Positions 33,804-41,573 of a stretch of 64,000 nt of DNA are shown piece by piece. The stretch covers positions 62,001 to 126,000 of the forward strand of contig JADCGL010000020.1 in assembly GCA_020248985.1 (NCBI GenBank), read 5' to 3'. Both the position numbers and the translations under genes were made by a program. Position 1 is the stretch's first letter. Each line of letters starts with the position of its first letter. Origin of the DNA: Telmatospirillum sp. Its GTDB lineage: Bacteria; Pseudomonadota; Alphaproteobacteria; CACIAM-22H2. The notes below the pieces were generated by a model. That model searched no databases, was not told where the DNA came from, and worked only from the letters and a program-made list of their open reading frames with translations.

Positions 33804-35017
33804 GATGCTGCGGCGTGGCGCAGTTCGGCCGGGCGCGCGATCAAGAAATAGCCGGCCACCGCGAGCAGTCCGCCCGCCAGCACGCCCATCGCCAGCGACC
33901 ACGCTGTGCCGTCCGAGAGGGCGGCCACGATCAGCGTGCCGAAGGCGGCGCACGCGGTCTGCAGAAAGCCTTGCAGCGCCGATGCCGAGCCTGCAATCCG
34001 CGCGAATGGCTGCATGGCGCTCGCCGTTGCGTTGGGCAGCGCGATGCCGAAGCCGAGCATGAACACCATCATCGGCGCCACAAGCGTTGCCGGGGCCGAC
34101 AGGCCGCCCCATACGACGCACGCGATCGCAAGGCCGCCGATCGCACAGATCGATGTGCCGATCGCGACCGCGCGCCTTGGCGCCACGCGGCCCGACATGC
34201 GGCTTGCCGTGAGCGAGCCCGAGAAATAGCCGATCACCGTGAAGGCCGGCACGAAGCCGAACATGGCCGGCGACATGCCGTAGAGATCGATGAAGATGAA
34301 CGGAATGCCGGTCGTGAAGGCCATCAGCCCTGTGAAGGCGCCCGCCCCCACAAGCGTATATCCGACATAGACGCGGCTCGACAGCAACTGCCCGAAAGCG
34401 CCAAGCACATGCGCCGGTGCCAACGCATCGCGATTGAGATTGCGGTTGCTCTCGGCAAGGAAGCGCCACGAAGCGAGGCCCACGAGGCTGCCGAACACGA
34501 GCAAGGCCAAAAACGCCGAGCGCCAGCCGAACAGAGTTTGCAGTTGGCCGCCGATGACGGGTGCGATCGCCGGGCCCGCCGCCATTGCCATGCCGATGAA
34601 GGCAAGCGTGCGTGCGGCCTCGGCGCGGTCGTAGCGGTCGCGCGTGATGGCGCGCGACACGGTGGTGCCCACGCTCGCCCCGATACCTTGCATAGCGCGC
34701 CCGGCAATCAGCATTGCGATGCTGGGGGCGGTCGCGCACATCAGCGTGCCGGCGAGATAGACGCCGATGCCGGCGAACAGCACCGGGCGCCGCCCGAACC
34801 GGTCGGAGAGTGGCCCCCATACCAGTTGGGCCAGCGCCAGGGCCGCCAGGTAGAACGTCATCGTGAGTTTGACCTGGTCGGGCGGGGCCATCAGCGCTTG
34901 GCCCATGGACGGCAGCGACGGCACATAGAGCGAGATCGACATCTGGCCGAGCATGACCATCGATGTCAGCAGCGCGATGGCGCCGAGCGTCGCGCGTTGG
35001 GGGGCGGTGCTATCCAT
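33800..35017 (-). CDS. MFS multidrug efflux transporter, Bcr/CflA family (second copy)
   Basis: A 405 aa 12-helix transporter with the same signatures: I-S-L-Y-V-P-S-L-P near residue 28 and G-P-L-S-D-R-F-G-R-R-P near 69. ATG at 35017 gives the usual short cytoplasmic N-terminus; it overlaps the end of the metallopeptidase gene. It overlaps the following paralogue by GTGA, so the two are probably co-expressed. The sequences are clearly related but not near-identical, suggesting an old tandem duplication. Confidence 0.87.
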   Translation of the reverse strand: MDSTAPQRATLGAIALLTSMVMLGQMSISLYVPSLPSMGQALMAPPDQVKLTMTFYLAALALAQLVWGPLSDRFGRRPVLFAGIGVYLAGTLMCATAPSIAMLIAGRAMQGIGASVGTTVSRAITRDRYDRAEAARTLAFIGMAMAAGPAIAPVIGGQLQTLFGWRSAFLALLVFGSLVGLASWRFLAESNRNLNRDALAPAHVLGAFGQLLSSRVYVGYTLVGAGAFTGLMAFTTGIPFIFIDLYGMSPAMFGFVPAFTVIGYFSGSLTASRMSGRVAPRRAVAIGTSICAIGGLAIACVVWGGLSAPATLVAPMMVFMLGFGIALPNATASAMQPFARIAGSASALQGFLQTACAAFGTLIVAALSDGTAWSLAMGVLAGGLLAVAGYFLIARPAELRHAAAS

Positions 35018-35750
35018 GGCGCAGCAGATGGGCTCCGTTGGCGGCCAGCCATTGGCGCGGCTGCTCGAAGCCCGGGCACAGCCGCGCCACGAGCGCCCAG
35101 AATTCGGCACCGTGGTTCATGTGCGTGAGATGCGCCACTTCATGCGCAACGACATAGTCCAGCACCTCGGGTGGAGCCAGCACCAAACGCCAGGAAAACG
35201 CCAAAGTACCGTCAGTCGCGGCACTGCCCCAGCGCGTTCGCGTGTCGCGAATGCGGATGGCGGCGACTTTGCGACCGTTACGCGCCGCAAGAGCGTGCGC
35301 TTTTTCGGCCAGCGTGCGCCTTGCTTGCGCCTTCAGCCAGTCGCGCACGCGCCGAGCCGCAAATTCGGGCGCTCCGGCCACATGCAGAACGCCGTCTGCA
35401 AGATGCGTGGGGCCGCGTTCGGCGCGCGCGACCATCACCTGTTGGCCCATGAACGAAAACCGGCTGCCGGGCGCGAACTCGACGCGGTCGGGGATCGCCG
35501 CCAAGCGCGCTTTGAGCCAATCGCGCTGGCCGCGCACAAAACCGATGCCGCGTTCCACGCTCGTGTGCCACGGCACCGTGAGCGCGATCGAACCGTCGCC
35601 GGCATCGACGCGCACGCTGATGCGCCGTGCGCGCGGATTGCGCCGCACGCGCACGCTCGCAATCTCGCCGTCGGCCAGCAGATCGGGCACGGCGACAAGT
35701 TTTTCGTGCTGTACCGTGCGGTCTGGGAACAGGATTTTGAGCAGGCCCAC
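35010..35750 (-). CDS. YgjP-like zinc metallopeptidase (DUF45/SprT-like)
   Basis: The 246 aa protein has the C-terminal zincin motif H-E-V-A-H-L-T-H-M-N-H near residue 202, followed by F-W-A-L-V, as in the YgjP/DUF45 (WSS1-like) family. R-T-R-W-G-S near 168 is the second family block. The family is thought to be a metal-dependent hydrolase, but substrates are not well established. Its gene overlaps the downstream transporter start by eight bases. It is soluble and lacks a signal peptide. Confidence 0.85.
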   Translation of the reverse strand: MGLLKILFPDRTVQHEKLVAVPDLLADGEIASVRVRRNPRARRISVRVDAGDGSIALTVPWHTSVERGIGFVRGQRDWLKARLAAIPDRVEFAPGSRFSFMGQQVMVARAERGPTHLADGVLHVAGAPEFAARRVRDWLKAQARRTLAEKAHALAARNGRKVAAIRIRDTRTRWGSAATDGTLAFSWRLVLAPPEVLDYVVAHEVAHLTHMNHGAEFWALVARLCPGFEQPRQWLAANGAHLLRHG

Positions 35751-35833
35751 GCCTCGGTTTTAAGGGCTTGCTCGTGACCGGCGCAAGCGCCGAAGATGAC
35801 GCGCAAAACAAAGACACTCGGAGGAACCGCCCG

Positions 35834-36604
35834 ATGCTCAAACCCAACCAGCTCAAGCGCCGCTTGGCCGCCGGCAAAAACGCTTTCGGCGTCTGGCTGC
35901 ATTCGGCCCATGCCATGACGGTCGAAGCCTTGGCCGATGCGGGCTACGATTGCCTCATCATCGACAACGAACATGGGCCCTCGAGCCTCGAGCAGACGCG
36001 GGCGCAATTGCAGGCGAGCCTGCCTTACGATTGCGGCATGTGCGTGCGCATCCCGTGGGCTGATCCCGTCTATATCAAGCAGGTGCTCGATCTGGGGGCG
36101 GACACGCTGATGGTGCCGATGGTCGAAACGGCCGATGCCGCGCGCGCGGTCGTTTCCGCGTGCCGCTATCCGCCACACGGCAAGCGCGGCATGGGACCGT
36201 GGCGCGCGATGGCGCAAGGGATCGCGGTCGACGCCTATATCGCGCACATGGCCGAAAACCTGTTCGTTATCTGCCAGATCGAGTCGCCGCAGGCGGCCGA
36301 GAACGCCGCCGCCATCGCCGCCGTTGACGGCGTGGACATGCTGTTTGTCGGCCCGTACGACCTTTCGGGCGCTTTGGGCTTGCCCAACCAGTTCGAGCAT
36401 CCCGAACATCGGCGCTATGTCGACATGGCGCTCGCTGGGGCCGCTGCTGCGGGCAAGCCGTGCGGGATCGTGCCGCATGGGCCCCACGATGCGGCATCTC
36501 TATTCGCGCGCGGCTTCCGGTTCGTTTCGGCCTCGACCGATTTCGGGTTGATGCGGCGTGCGGCCCTAGCCGAAATTGCAGGACTCGGCAAAGCGCTGGA
36601 TTAG
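35834..36604 (+). CDS. HpcH/HpaI family aldolase
   Basis: The 256 aa protein is a class II pyruvate aldolase of the HpcH/HpaI/GarL type. The I-I-D-N-E-H-G-P block near residue 45 and the metal-binding Q-I-E-S-P-Q-A-A-E-N near 155 are typical, and V-G-P-Y-D-L-S near 177 matches the family. It cleaves 4-hydroxy-2-oxo acids into pyruvate and an aldehyde. ATG at 35834 was chosen for the GGAGGAA stretch about 10 bases upstream; a longer frame from 35768 lacks support. Which hydroxy-oxo acid it uses is unknown. It stops next to the convergent RNA methyltransferase gene. Confidence 0.87.
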   Translation: MLKPNQLKRRLAAGKNAFGVWLHSAHAMTVEALADAGYDCLIIDNEHGPSSLEQTRAQLQASLPYDCGMCVRIPWADPVYIKQVLDLGADTLMVPMVETADAARAVVSACRYPPHGKRGMGPWRAMAQGIAVDAYIAHMAENLFVICQIESPQAAENAAAIAAVDGVDMLFVGPYDLSGALGLPNQFEHPEHRRYVDMALAGAAAAGKPCGIVPHGPHDAASLFARGFRFVSASTDFGLMRRAALAEIAGLGKALD

Positions 36605-37854
36605 CGCTTGCGCTTTTTCGGCTTGGTGAATACTGCGACGAGCTCGAGATGGCTCGTCCACAGGAACTGGTCGACGGGGACCACGCGCGTCAGCGTGTAG
36701 CCGCCGTCGGCCAGGGTGCGCGCGTCGCGCGCGAAGGTCGCGGGATTGCAGCTCACGGCCACGATCGTCGGCACGTCGCTTTGGGCAAGCCACTTGGCTT
36801 GTTCGGCAGCCCCTTCGCGCGGCGGATCGAAGATCGCGGCGTCGAACGGTTCGAGATCTTCGGGCATGAAGGGCCGGCGCTCGAGATCGCGCGCCTCGGC
36901 CGTGAAGCGCCCGGCGCGAAAACTCGCGCGTGCGGCATCCTGCATGGCGGCCACGGCCGCAAAATCGCCCTCGACCGCATGCACGCGGCCGGTCAGCGGA
37001 AAGCCGAAGGTGCCGAGCCCAGCGAACAGATCGACCGTGCGCTTGGCGCGCCCGACCGCGACCGAAATCTCGGCGGCAATCGCAAGCTCGGCCGGCCGGG
37101 CGGCCTGCAGAAAAGCGCCCGGCGGCGGCACGACTTGAACGGTGCCGAACGTCACGTGCGGGTTTTCGTGCAACGCCACGATTTCGGCGACGGCACCGGG
37201 TTCGCTGCGCCATGTCGTGCGCACGATGCCGTTGGCCGCGGCGAAATCGGCGAAGGCGAGGCGCTTGCGCGCATCGAGCGTGCGCCCGGTCAACAGCAGA
37301 TCGAAGCCGTTGTCGGCGCGCGTCAGATGCAGATCGAGCGCCTCGTTGCCGCGCAGCAGATCGTCGAGCAACGTGCGCAGCTTCGGTAGCAGGGCCACGA
37401 TCGGCGCTTCGAGCACGTGGCACGCCGTCATGTCCGTGATCGCGTCGCTTGCCGTCGCATGGAAGCCGAGCAGCAGGCCGTCTCCCGTGCGCCGTGCGGC
37501 AAGCTCGGCGCGCCGGCGCGTGCCGGGCGCGATGCGCAGCATCGGCAATGGCGTTATGTCGAAGCCGCGGCTCGCGAGCGCCGCGCGCAGCAAGTCGCTT
37601 TTCCACGCGGCGTAGGCGGCATCGGCCAGATGCTGAAGGCTGCAGCCGCCGCAGGTGCCGAAATGCGGGCAGGGGGGCGCGATGCGGTCGGGCGAGGGTG
37701 CGAGGATTTCGCGCAGCACTGCGCGCTCTTTGCCGGTGCGCACCACGCGCACCTGTTCGCCCGGCAACGTGCCGGCCACGTAGAGCGGGCCGTCGGCGAT
37801 GCCGTCGCCATTGCCCCCAAGCTTGCGGATCGTGATATCGAGTGTTTCTGTCAT
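36601..37854 (-). CDS. 23S rRNA (uracil-C5)-methyltransferase, RlmD/TrmA type
   Basis: The 417 aa protein has an N-terminal TRAM-like domain (residues about 4-55), a [4Fe-4S]-type cysteine group C-x5-C-x2-C (P-P-C-P-H-F-G-T-C-G-G-C near residue 60), and a class I methyltransferase domain. The D-P-P-R-E-G near 343 and V-S-C-N-P near 368 hold the catalytic Cys region of uracil-5 methyltransferases. A fourth cluster Cys is near residue 142. The exact site (m5U1939 or another) is not fixed by the sequence. It is divergent from the cyclase gene. Confidence 0.87.
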   Translation of the reverse strand: MTETLDITIRKLGGNGDGIADGPLYVAGTLPGEQVRVVRTGKERAVLREILAPSPDRIAPPCPHFGTCGGCSLQHLADAAYAAWKSDLLRAALASRGFDITPLPMLRIAPGTRRRAELAARRTGDGLLLGFHATASDAITDMTACHVLEAPIVALLPKLRTLLDDLLRGNEALDLHLTRADNGFDLLLTGRTLDARKRLAFADFAAANGIVRTTWRSEPGAVAEIVALHENPHVTFGTVQVVPPPGAFLQAARPAELAIAAEISVAVGRAKRTVDLFAGLGTFGFPLTGRVHAVEGDFAAVAAMQDAARASFRAGRFTAEARDLERRPFMPEDLEPFDAAIFDPPREGAAEQAKWLAQSDVPTIVAVSCNPATFARDARTLADGGYTLTRVVPVDQFLWTSHLELVAVFTKPKKRKR

Positions 37855-37901
37855 GGCCGCGCAGGTGTAACCAACAAAGGCCGGATAACGAAGCGAAACC
37901 T

Positions 37902-39248
37902 ATGGGCTGGTTCCACAATATCCGGCGTCTGACCGGGATCGCACCGATAAGGCTGTCGGCACGCGTGCGCCAGGCGATCGCGGCCGAGCAGGATCGCGCC
38001 GAAATCGCGATCGGTTCGGTGCAGCTCGCCATCGTCGTGGTCTTCGGTATTTTCTATGCGGCAAGCCCCAAGACCTTCGCGGCCGACGTGCCGTTTGCAC
38101 CTGTCCCATATGCGCTGTCGGCCTATGCGGCCTTCACGCTGCTGCGGTTGGGCGCGGCTTGGCGCGCACGGCTGCCGGGCTGGTTTCTGGCCGTGTCGAT
38201 CGTCGTCGACATGGCGCTGTTGATGACGCTGATCTGGAGCTTCCATATCCAGTACATGCAGCCGCCGGCCTTCTATCTGAAAGCGCCCACGCTGCTCTAT
38301 GTGTTCATCTTCATCGCCTTGCGCACGCTGCGCTTCGAGGCGCGCTACGTTCTGCTGGCGGGGCTTGCCGGGATGGTCGGCTGGCTGTGCCTCGTCGCCT
38401 ACGCCGCCGCGCACGACATGAACAGCATGCCGGTCACGCGCGACTATGTGCGCTACATGACGAGCCCGTCGATCCTGTGGGGGGCCGAGATCGACAAGAT
38501 CCTGTCGATCGCGATCGTCACGCTGATCCTCGCTTTGGCGCAGGTCCGTGCGCGCGCGATGCTCGAGCGCGGGGCGGCACAAGGCTCGGCAATCCTCGAA
38601 TTGTCGCGGTTTTTCGCGCCCGAAATCGCCAAGCGCATTTCGGACGCCGAACAGGCTTTGGTGCCCGGCGAAGGCGAAATGCGCGCGGCCGCGGCCCTGT
38701 TCGTCGATCTGCGCGGCTTTTCCAATCTCGCGCGCGCGTTGCCGCCGCGCGATCTCGTGGCGCTGCTGTCTGACTACCAAGCGCGTTTTGCGCCCGTCAT
38801 TCGCGCGCATGGCGGTTCGATCGACAAATTCATCGGCGACGGCATTCTCGCAAGTTTCGGGGCGGCCCTGCCGAATCCGCGTGCGGCGGCCGATGCGCTT
38901 GCTTGCGTCGATGCGCTGCTGTTCGAGGCGCAAGCGTGGCGCACCGCGCGCGAAGCGCAAGGCCTGCCGTCGCTCGAAGTCGGGTTCGGCGTTGCGGCGG
39001 GCACGGTGCTGTTCGCGTGCGTGGGCGATGCCGACCGGCTCGAATACACGGTCATCGGCGACGTCGTGAACCTCGCCGCGCGCCTCGAGAAACAGACCAA
39101 AACCGAAAAATGCCGCGCCCTTGCCACGCGCGAGACGTTCGAACTGGCGCTGACGCAAGATTACCGCCCGACCGTCGAGCCGCGGCGCATTTTGGGCGTG
39201 GCGATCCCTGGCATCGGCCAGCCGGTCGATCTGGTCGTGCTGGGCTGA
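37902..39248 (+). CDS. Membrane class III adenylate/guanylate cyclase
   Basis: The 448 aa protein has a hydrophobic N-terminal part with about six transmembrane segments (residues about 35-235) and a C-terminal class III catalytic domain. The metal-binding Asp residues lie in A-L-F-V-D-L-R-G-F-S near residue 264 and G-D-G-I-L-A-S-F near 314, and Y-T-V-I-G-D-V-V-N-L-A-A-R near 380 forms the substrate-contacting region. It should produce cAMP or cGMP at the inner membrane. ATG at 37902 is used; an in-frame ATG-like extension at 37842 would overlap the divergent neighbour. No receptor domain besides the membrane region is evident. Confidence 0.87.
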   Translation: MGWFHNIRRLTGIAPIRLSARVRQAIAAEQDRAEIAIGSVQLAIVVVFGIFYAASPKTFAADVPFAPVPYALSAYAAFTLLRLGAAWRARLPGWFLAVSIVVDMALLMTLIWSFHIQYMQPPAFYLKAPTLLYVFIFIALRTLRFEARYVLLAGLAGMVGWLCLVAYAAAHDMNSMPVTRDYVRYMTSPSILWGAEIDKILSIAIVTLILALAQVRARAMLERGAAQGSAILELSRFFAPEIAKRISDAEQALVPGEGEMRAAAALFVDLRGFSNLARALPPRDLVALLSDYQARFAPVIRAHGGSIDKFIGDGILASFGAALPNPRAAADALACVDALLFEAQAWRTAREAQGLPSLEVGFGVAAGTVLFACVGDADRLEYTVIGDVVNLAARLEKQTKTEKCRALATRETFELALTQDYRPTVEPRRILGVAIPGIGQPVDLVVLG

Positions 39249-39526
39249 AAACTTGACAGGTTTGGGCGGCGGTTGCGTCGGGGCATCACGAGCGGGCGGT
39301 GCCCGCCTGGTCGAGTTCCGATTTCCCAGCAATTTCAAAGCCCGACGCGGTTCGGTCGTTTCCGCGACTCGAAGCCCCGGCGGCCTGTCGCAGGATTGGG
39401 CCAATGGTCCAAGTCTTTGAAAACAAAAGAACTCGAAAAAGTCCCAAAATCCATTTGGCGAGGGGGAGGGGGCGTGATACCCAAATTGTTGTCAGGAAAG
39501 CGAAGTCTTCGCCGTCTTCGCGCCGT

Positions 39527-39543
39527 GTTGTCCGGGCGGGACA
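39527..39543. repeat. Direct repeat copy 1
   Basis: The 17-base string gttgtccgggcgggaca occurs here and again 166 bases further on; each copy is itself a short stem (tgtcc/ggaca). Homology is wider than the core, since GGCTCC follows at a similar distance in both. Both copies lie in the gene-free interval upstream of sdhC. Confidence 0.75.
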
Positions 39544-39662
39544 TCAGGCTCCGACAGGCCGATGGGGTGCCGGCGGTCGCGCGCAAGCGGATCGTCGGCA
39601 CCACCGGCCGCCCCCGCTAGAATTCTAATAAAACAGAGCCTTTCTGCGCCTCGAAAACAAAA

Positions 39663-39728
39663 GAGGCGTCAGGGGCGATCTTGCGATCGGCCGTTGTCCG
39701 GGCGGGACAAAGGGCTCCCTGACGCCTC
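39663..39728. ncRNA. Candidate structured RNA: 12-bp stem enclosing two hairpins
   Basis: A perfect 12-bp inverted repeat (gaggcgtcaggg 39663-39674 with ccctgacgcctc 39717-39728) encloses 42 bases that contain two perfect hairpins: CGATC/GATCG at 39676-39689 with loop TTGC, and TTGTCC/GGACAA at 39694-39710 with loop GGGCG. This is a three-way junction with linkers of 1, 4 and 6 bases. GCCTC at 39648-39652 can also pair with GAGGC 39663-39667, an alternative fold. The strand is unknown. No known family was recognised. Confidence 0.5.
39693..39709. repeat. Direct repeat copy 2 inside the large stem-loop
   Basis: This second copy of gttgtccgggcgggaca forms hairpin B of the 39663-39728 element (stem TTGTCC 39694-39699 with GGACAA 39705-39710). 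An additional 12-base string, gaaaacaaaaga, is also duplicated at 39419-39430 and 39653-39664, so the interval contains two partly duplicated blocks. Confidence 0.75.
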
Positions 39729-39741
39729 ATGAGGACCGTCC

Positions 39742-39763
39742 GGGCCGACATGCATATCGGCCC
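39742..39763. repeat. Hairpin next to the three-way element
   Basis: A perfect 7-bp stem (gggccga at 39742-39748 with tcggccc at 39757-39763) with an 8-base loop follows the nested element by 13 bases. The sequence ccctgac just after can also pair with gtcaggg of the big stem, which would rearrange the fold. There is no T run, so it is not an ordinary terminator. Confidence 0.5.
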
Positions 39764-40500
39764 CTGACACCACCCTGTCGCTGCCGGGGCTTGCGCCCTC
39801 GACCGCGCCATGGCCGCCTCGCGGCAAGCAAAATTCGGGTTTGCTCCCGGTGGACCTGCTTCGCACGACAGTTCGGACCCTGGTCAGGCCGTCCGCCGCG
39901 TTCCACCGACAGAGATTTGCCGCACCGCGCGCCGGTGCATGCAAACCCATTCCCCGATACGCCCGACCCTTGCCTGCCCCCGTGCGTTCGAGCCGACCCG
40001 GAACCATGTGCGAGCTTCGATCAGACCGCAGCGAGTCGCCTCGCATGCCGCGTCTTTCGTTCCTCGTGCGTCGCTTCCGGCTGCCGCAGGTGCTTGGGCC
40101 AACCCGAGGCCCGCCCGCCGTCGCCGCCGAAAGGACGGGTCCCTTGCGGAACCCACGCTTCCCGACCCAACCCGAATCCTTGCCCGGAGGCGCGGATCCA
40201 TCGGCGCCGTTCGTATCGCCCTGGCGTGGCCTGGCTCTCGGGGAGCCCGACGACCGTCGCGATACAAACGAGTTGCTGCACCCTCTCGCGGACTTTCGCC
40301 CGCATCCGGTCCAGCCGCTCCTGAAGACTGCGTATTGCCCCTTCCGCCCGCGCCGCATCGCCTTTCGGCGGCGGCTCCTGCCAGTGGATGGCGCTTCAGC
40401 TCTTGGCTAGCCACGAAGCGCTCTGCGGTAGAATAGAAGCGACCCGCCTGTCCCCACGTTCTCGCTTACCGAGACCAAGGGTCTCAAAGCGGCCGTTAAC

Positions 40501-40605
40501 GCTCAATAAGAATCAAAAAGTTTGGTGCAGATTTCTGTTGATAAAATTGCGAGTTGATCACAATTCACGAACAATTATTCCACAGACCTATCCACAGCCG
40601 ATTCT
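40501..40605. promoter_or_regulatory. AT-rich segment with DnaA-box-like sites upstream of sdhC
   Basis: About 105 bases are strikingly AT-rich for this genome. Three short strings resemble the DnaA box TTATCCACA: ctatccaca at 40588-40596 (one mismatch), the complement of tgttgataa at 40536-40544 (one mismatch), and ttattccaca at 40575-40584 (one extra base). The segment could be a promoter for sdhCDAB, 144 bases downstream, or part of a replication origin. No dnaA, hemE or parAB gene is close enough in the window to favour the latter. Confidence 0.3.
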
Positions 40606-40748
40606 TTGCGAGTGCGGCAAGTCTTTGCGCCGGGGCCATTTCTTGACGTTTGCGCGACGGTCAAGCGTGCGATTGACGGCGTGGCGAAGCCGGTCTACAT
40701 CGATACCGCAAGACGCAAAGGCGAAGCCAACAAGGGGGCCAGCGCACG

Positions 40749-41168
40749 ATGGCGGCGGAAACCAAAGAAACAGGCAAGATGCATGCGCGGCCATTGTCGC
40801 CGCATCTGCAGATCTACCGCCCGCAATTCACCTCGGTCCTGTCGATCACGCATCGAATCACGGGCGTTGCCCTTGCGGTCGGCACGCTGCTGCTGGTCTG
40901 GTGGCTGGCCGCCGCCGCTCTCGGCGAAGCGGCCTATGCGCGCGTGGGCGCCTTCATCGATTCGCCGATCGGCCTGTTGCTGCTGTTCGGCTGGTCGCTC
41001 GCGCTGTTCTACCATTTGGGCAACGGCATCCGACACCTGTTCTGGGATGCCGGGCGCGGCTTCGATCTGCCGACGGCCGAAAAATCGGGTTATGCGGTGA
41101 TTGCGTTTGCGTTGGCGGCCACCTTGGTTGCCTGGGTGATCGGCCTCGCCGTTTTGGGAGGGCGCTGA
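40749..41168 (+). CDS. sdhC: Succinate dehydrogenase cytochrome b556 subunit
   Basis: The 139 aa membrane anchor has three transmembrane helices. R-P-L-S-P-H-L-Q-I-Y near residue 14, S-I-T-H-R-I-T-G near 32 and the conserved His in Y-H-L-G-N-G-I-R-H near 87 are the SdhC signature; the His coordinates heme b. It anchors the SdhAB catalytic dimer and holds part of the ubiquinone site. It is first of the four-gene operon and three bases from sdhD. Confidence 0.95.
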   Translation: MAAETKETGKMHARPLSPHLQIYRPQFTSVLSITHRITGVALAVGTLLLVWWLAAAALGEAAYARVGAFIDSPIGLLLLFGWSLALFYHLGNGIRHLFWDAGRGFDLPTAEKSGYAVIAFALAATLVAWVIGLAVLGGR

Positions 41169-41170
41169 AC

Positions 41171-41569
41171 ATGGCGACCATCGGCAAAAAATCGCTGCGC
41201 TCGGACCTGGGCCGCGTGCGCGGGCTTGGCTCGGCCAAGGACGGCACGCATCATTGGTGGGGCCAGCGCGTGACCGCGATCGCGCTCGTCCCGCTCACGA
41301 TCTGGTTCGTGGCGAGCATCGTGGGGCTCGCAGGTGCGCCGCTGACCGCACTCAAAGCCTGGGTTGCCTCGCCCGTCGTTGCGGTGCTGCTGCTGGCGCT
41401 TATTGTGGCCGTGTTCCAGCATGCGCGCCTGGGTCTGCAGGTCGTGATCGAAGACTACGTGCACGACGAGGCCGTCAAGATTGCGTCGCTGTTGGCGATG
41501 AACGCGGCGGCTCTGCTGCTCGGCGGCGTTGCCGCTTTGTCGATTCTCAAGCTCGCTTTTGGAGGCTGA
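41171..41569 (+). CDS. sdhD: Succinate dehydrogenase hydrophobic membrane anchor subunit
   Basis: The 132 aa protein has three transmembrane helices. [16 protein letters not shown] near residue 20 is the usual start of SdhD, and [16 protein letters not shown] near 84 contains the second heme ligand His. Together with SdhC it binds heme b and ubiquinone. ATG at 41171 follows the sdhC stop by two bases; the frame stays open upstream through sdhC but that part is spurious. Confidence 0.94.
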   Translation: MATIGKKSLRSDLGRVRGLGSAKDGTHHWWGQRVTAIALVPLTIWFVASIVGLAGAPLTALKAWVASPVVAVLLLALIVAVFQHARLGLQVVIEDYVHDEAVKIASLLAMNAAALLLGGVAALSILKLAFGG

Positions 41570-41573
41570 TCCC

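Larger units (their letters stand above)
39249..40748. other. 1.5 kb interval without a recognisable gene
   Basis: The interval between the cyclase and sdhC is long for such a compact genome. Several open frames of 60-230 codons run through it on both strands, but all are arginine-, proline- and serine-rich, none has a family motif I know and no Shine-Dalgarno precedes them. The left part holds repeats and stem-loops; the middle (about 39780-40490) is GC-rich with no clear structure; the right end is AT-rich. It could encode a structured RNA, or a decayed gene such as the minus-strand frame around 40300-40390. Confidence 0.6.

Noticed and set aside
39669-40358. 229-codon minus-strand and 177-189-codon plus-strand open frames in the gene-free interval
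   Set aside because: Low-complexity Arg/Pro/Ser composition, no ribosome-binding site, no known domain; kept only as part of the region description.
39884-40440. RNase P RNA, tmRNA or 4.5S RNA in the interval before sdhC
   Set aside because: I compared the conserved cores (the GAGGAAAGTCC-type P4, CCA-ended tRNA-like arms, the GGAAGCAGCC loop of SRP RNA) with both strands and found no match.
40388-41569. 393-codon frame covering sdhD and the region before sdhC
   Set aside because: The part before 41171 lacks any motif and overlaps sdhC; the true sdhD start is the ATG just after sdhC.
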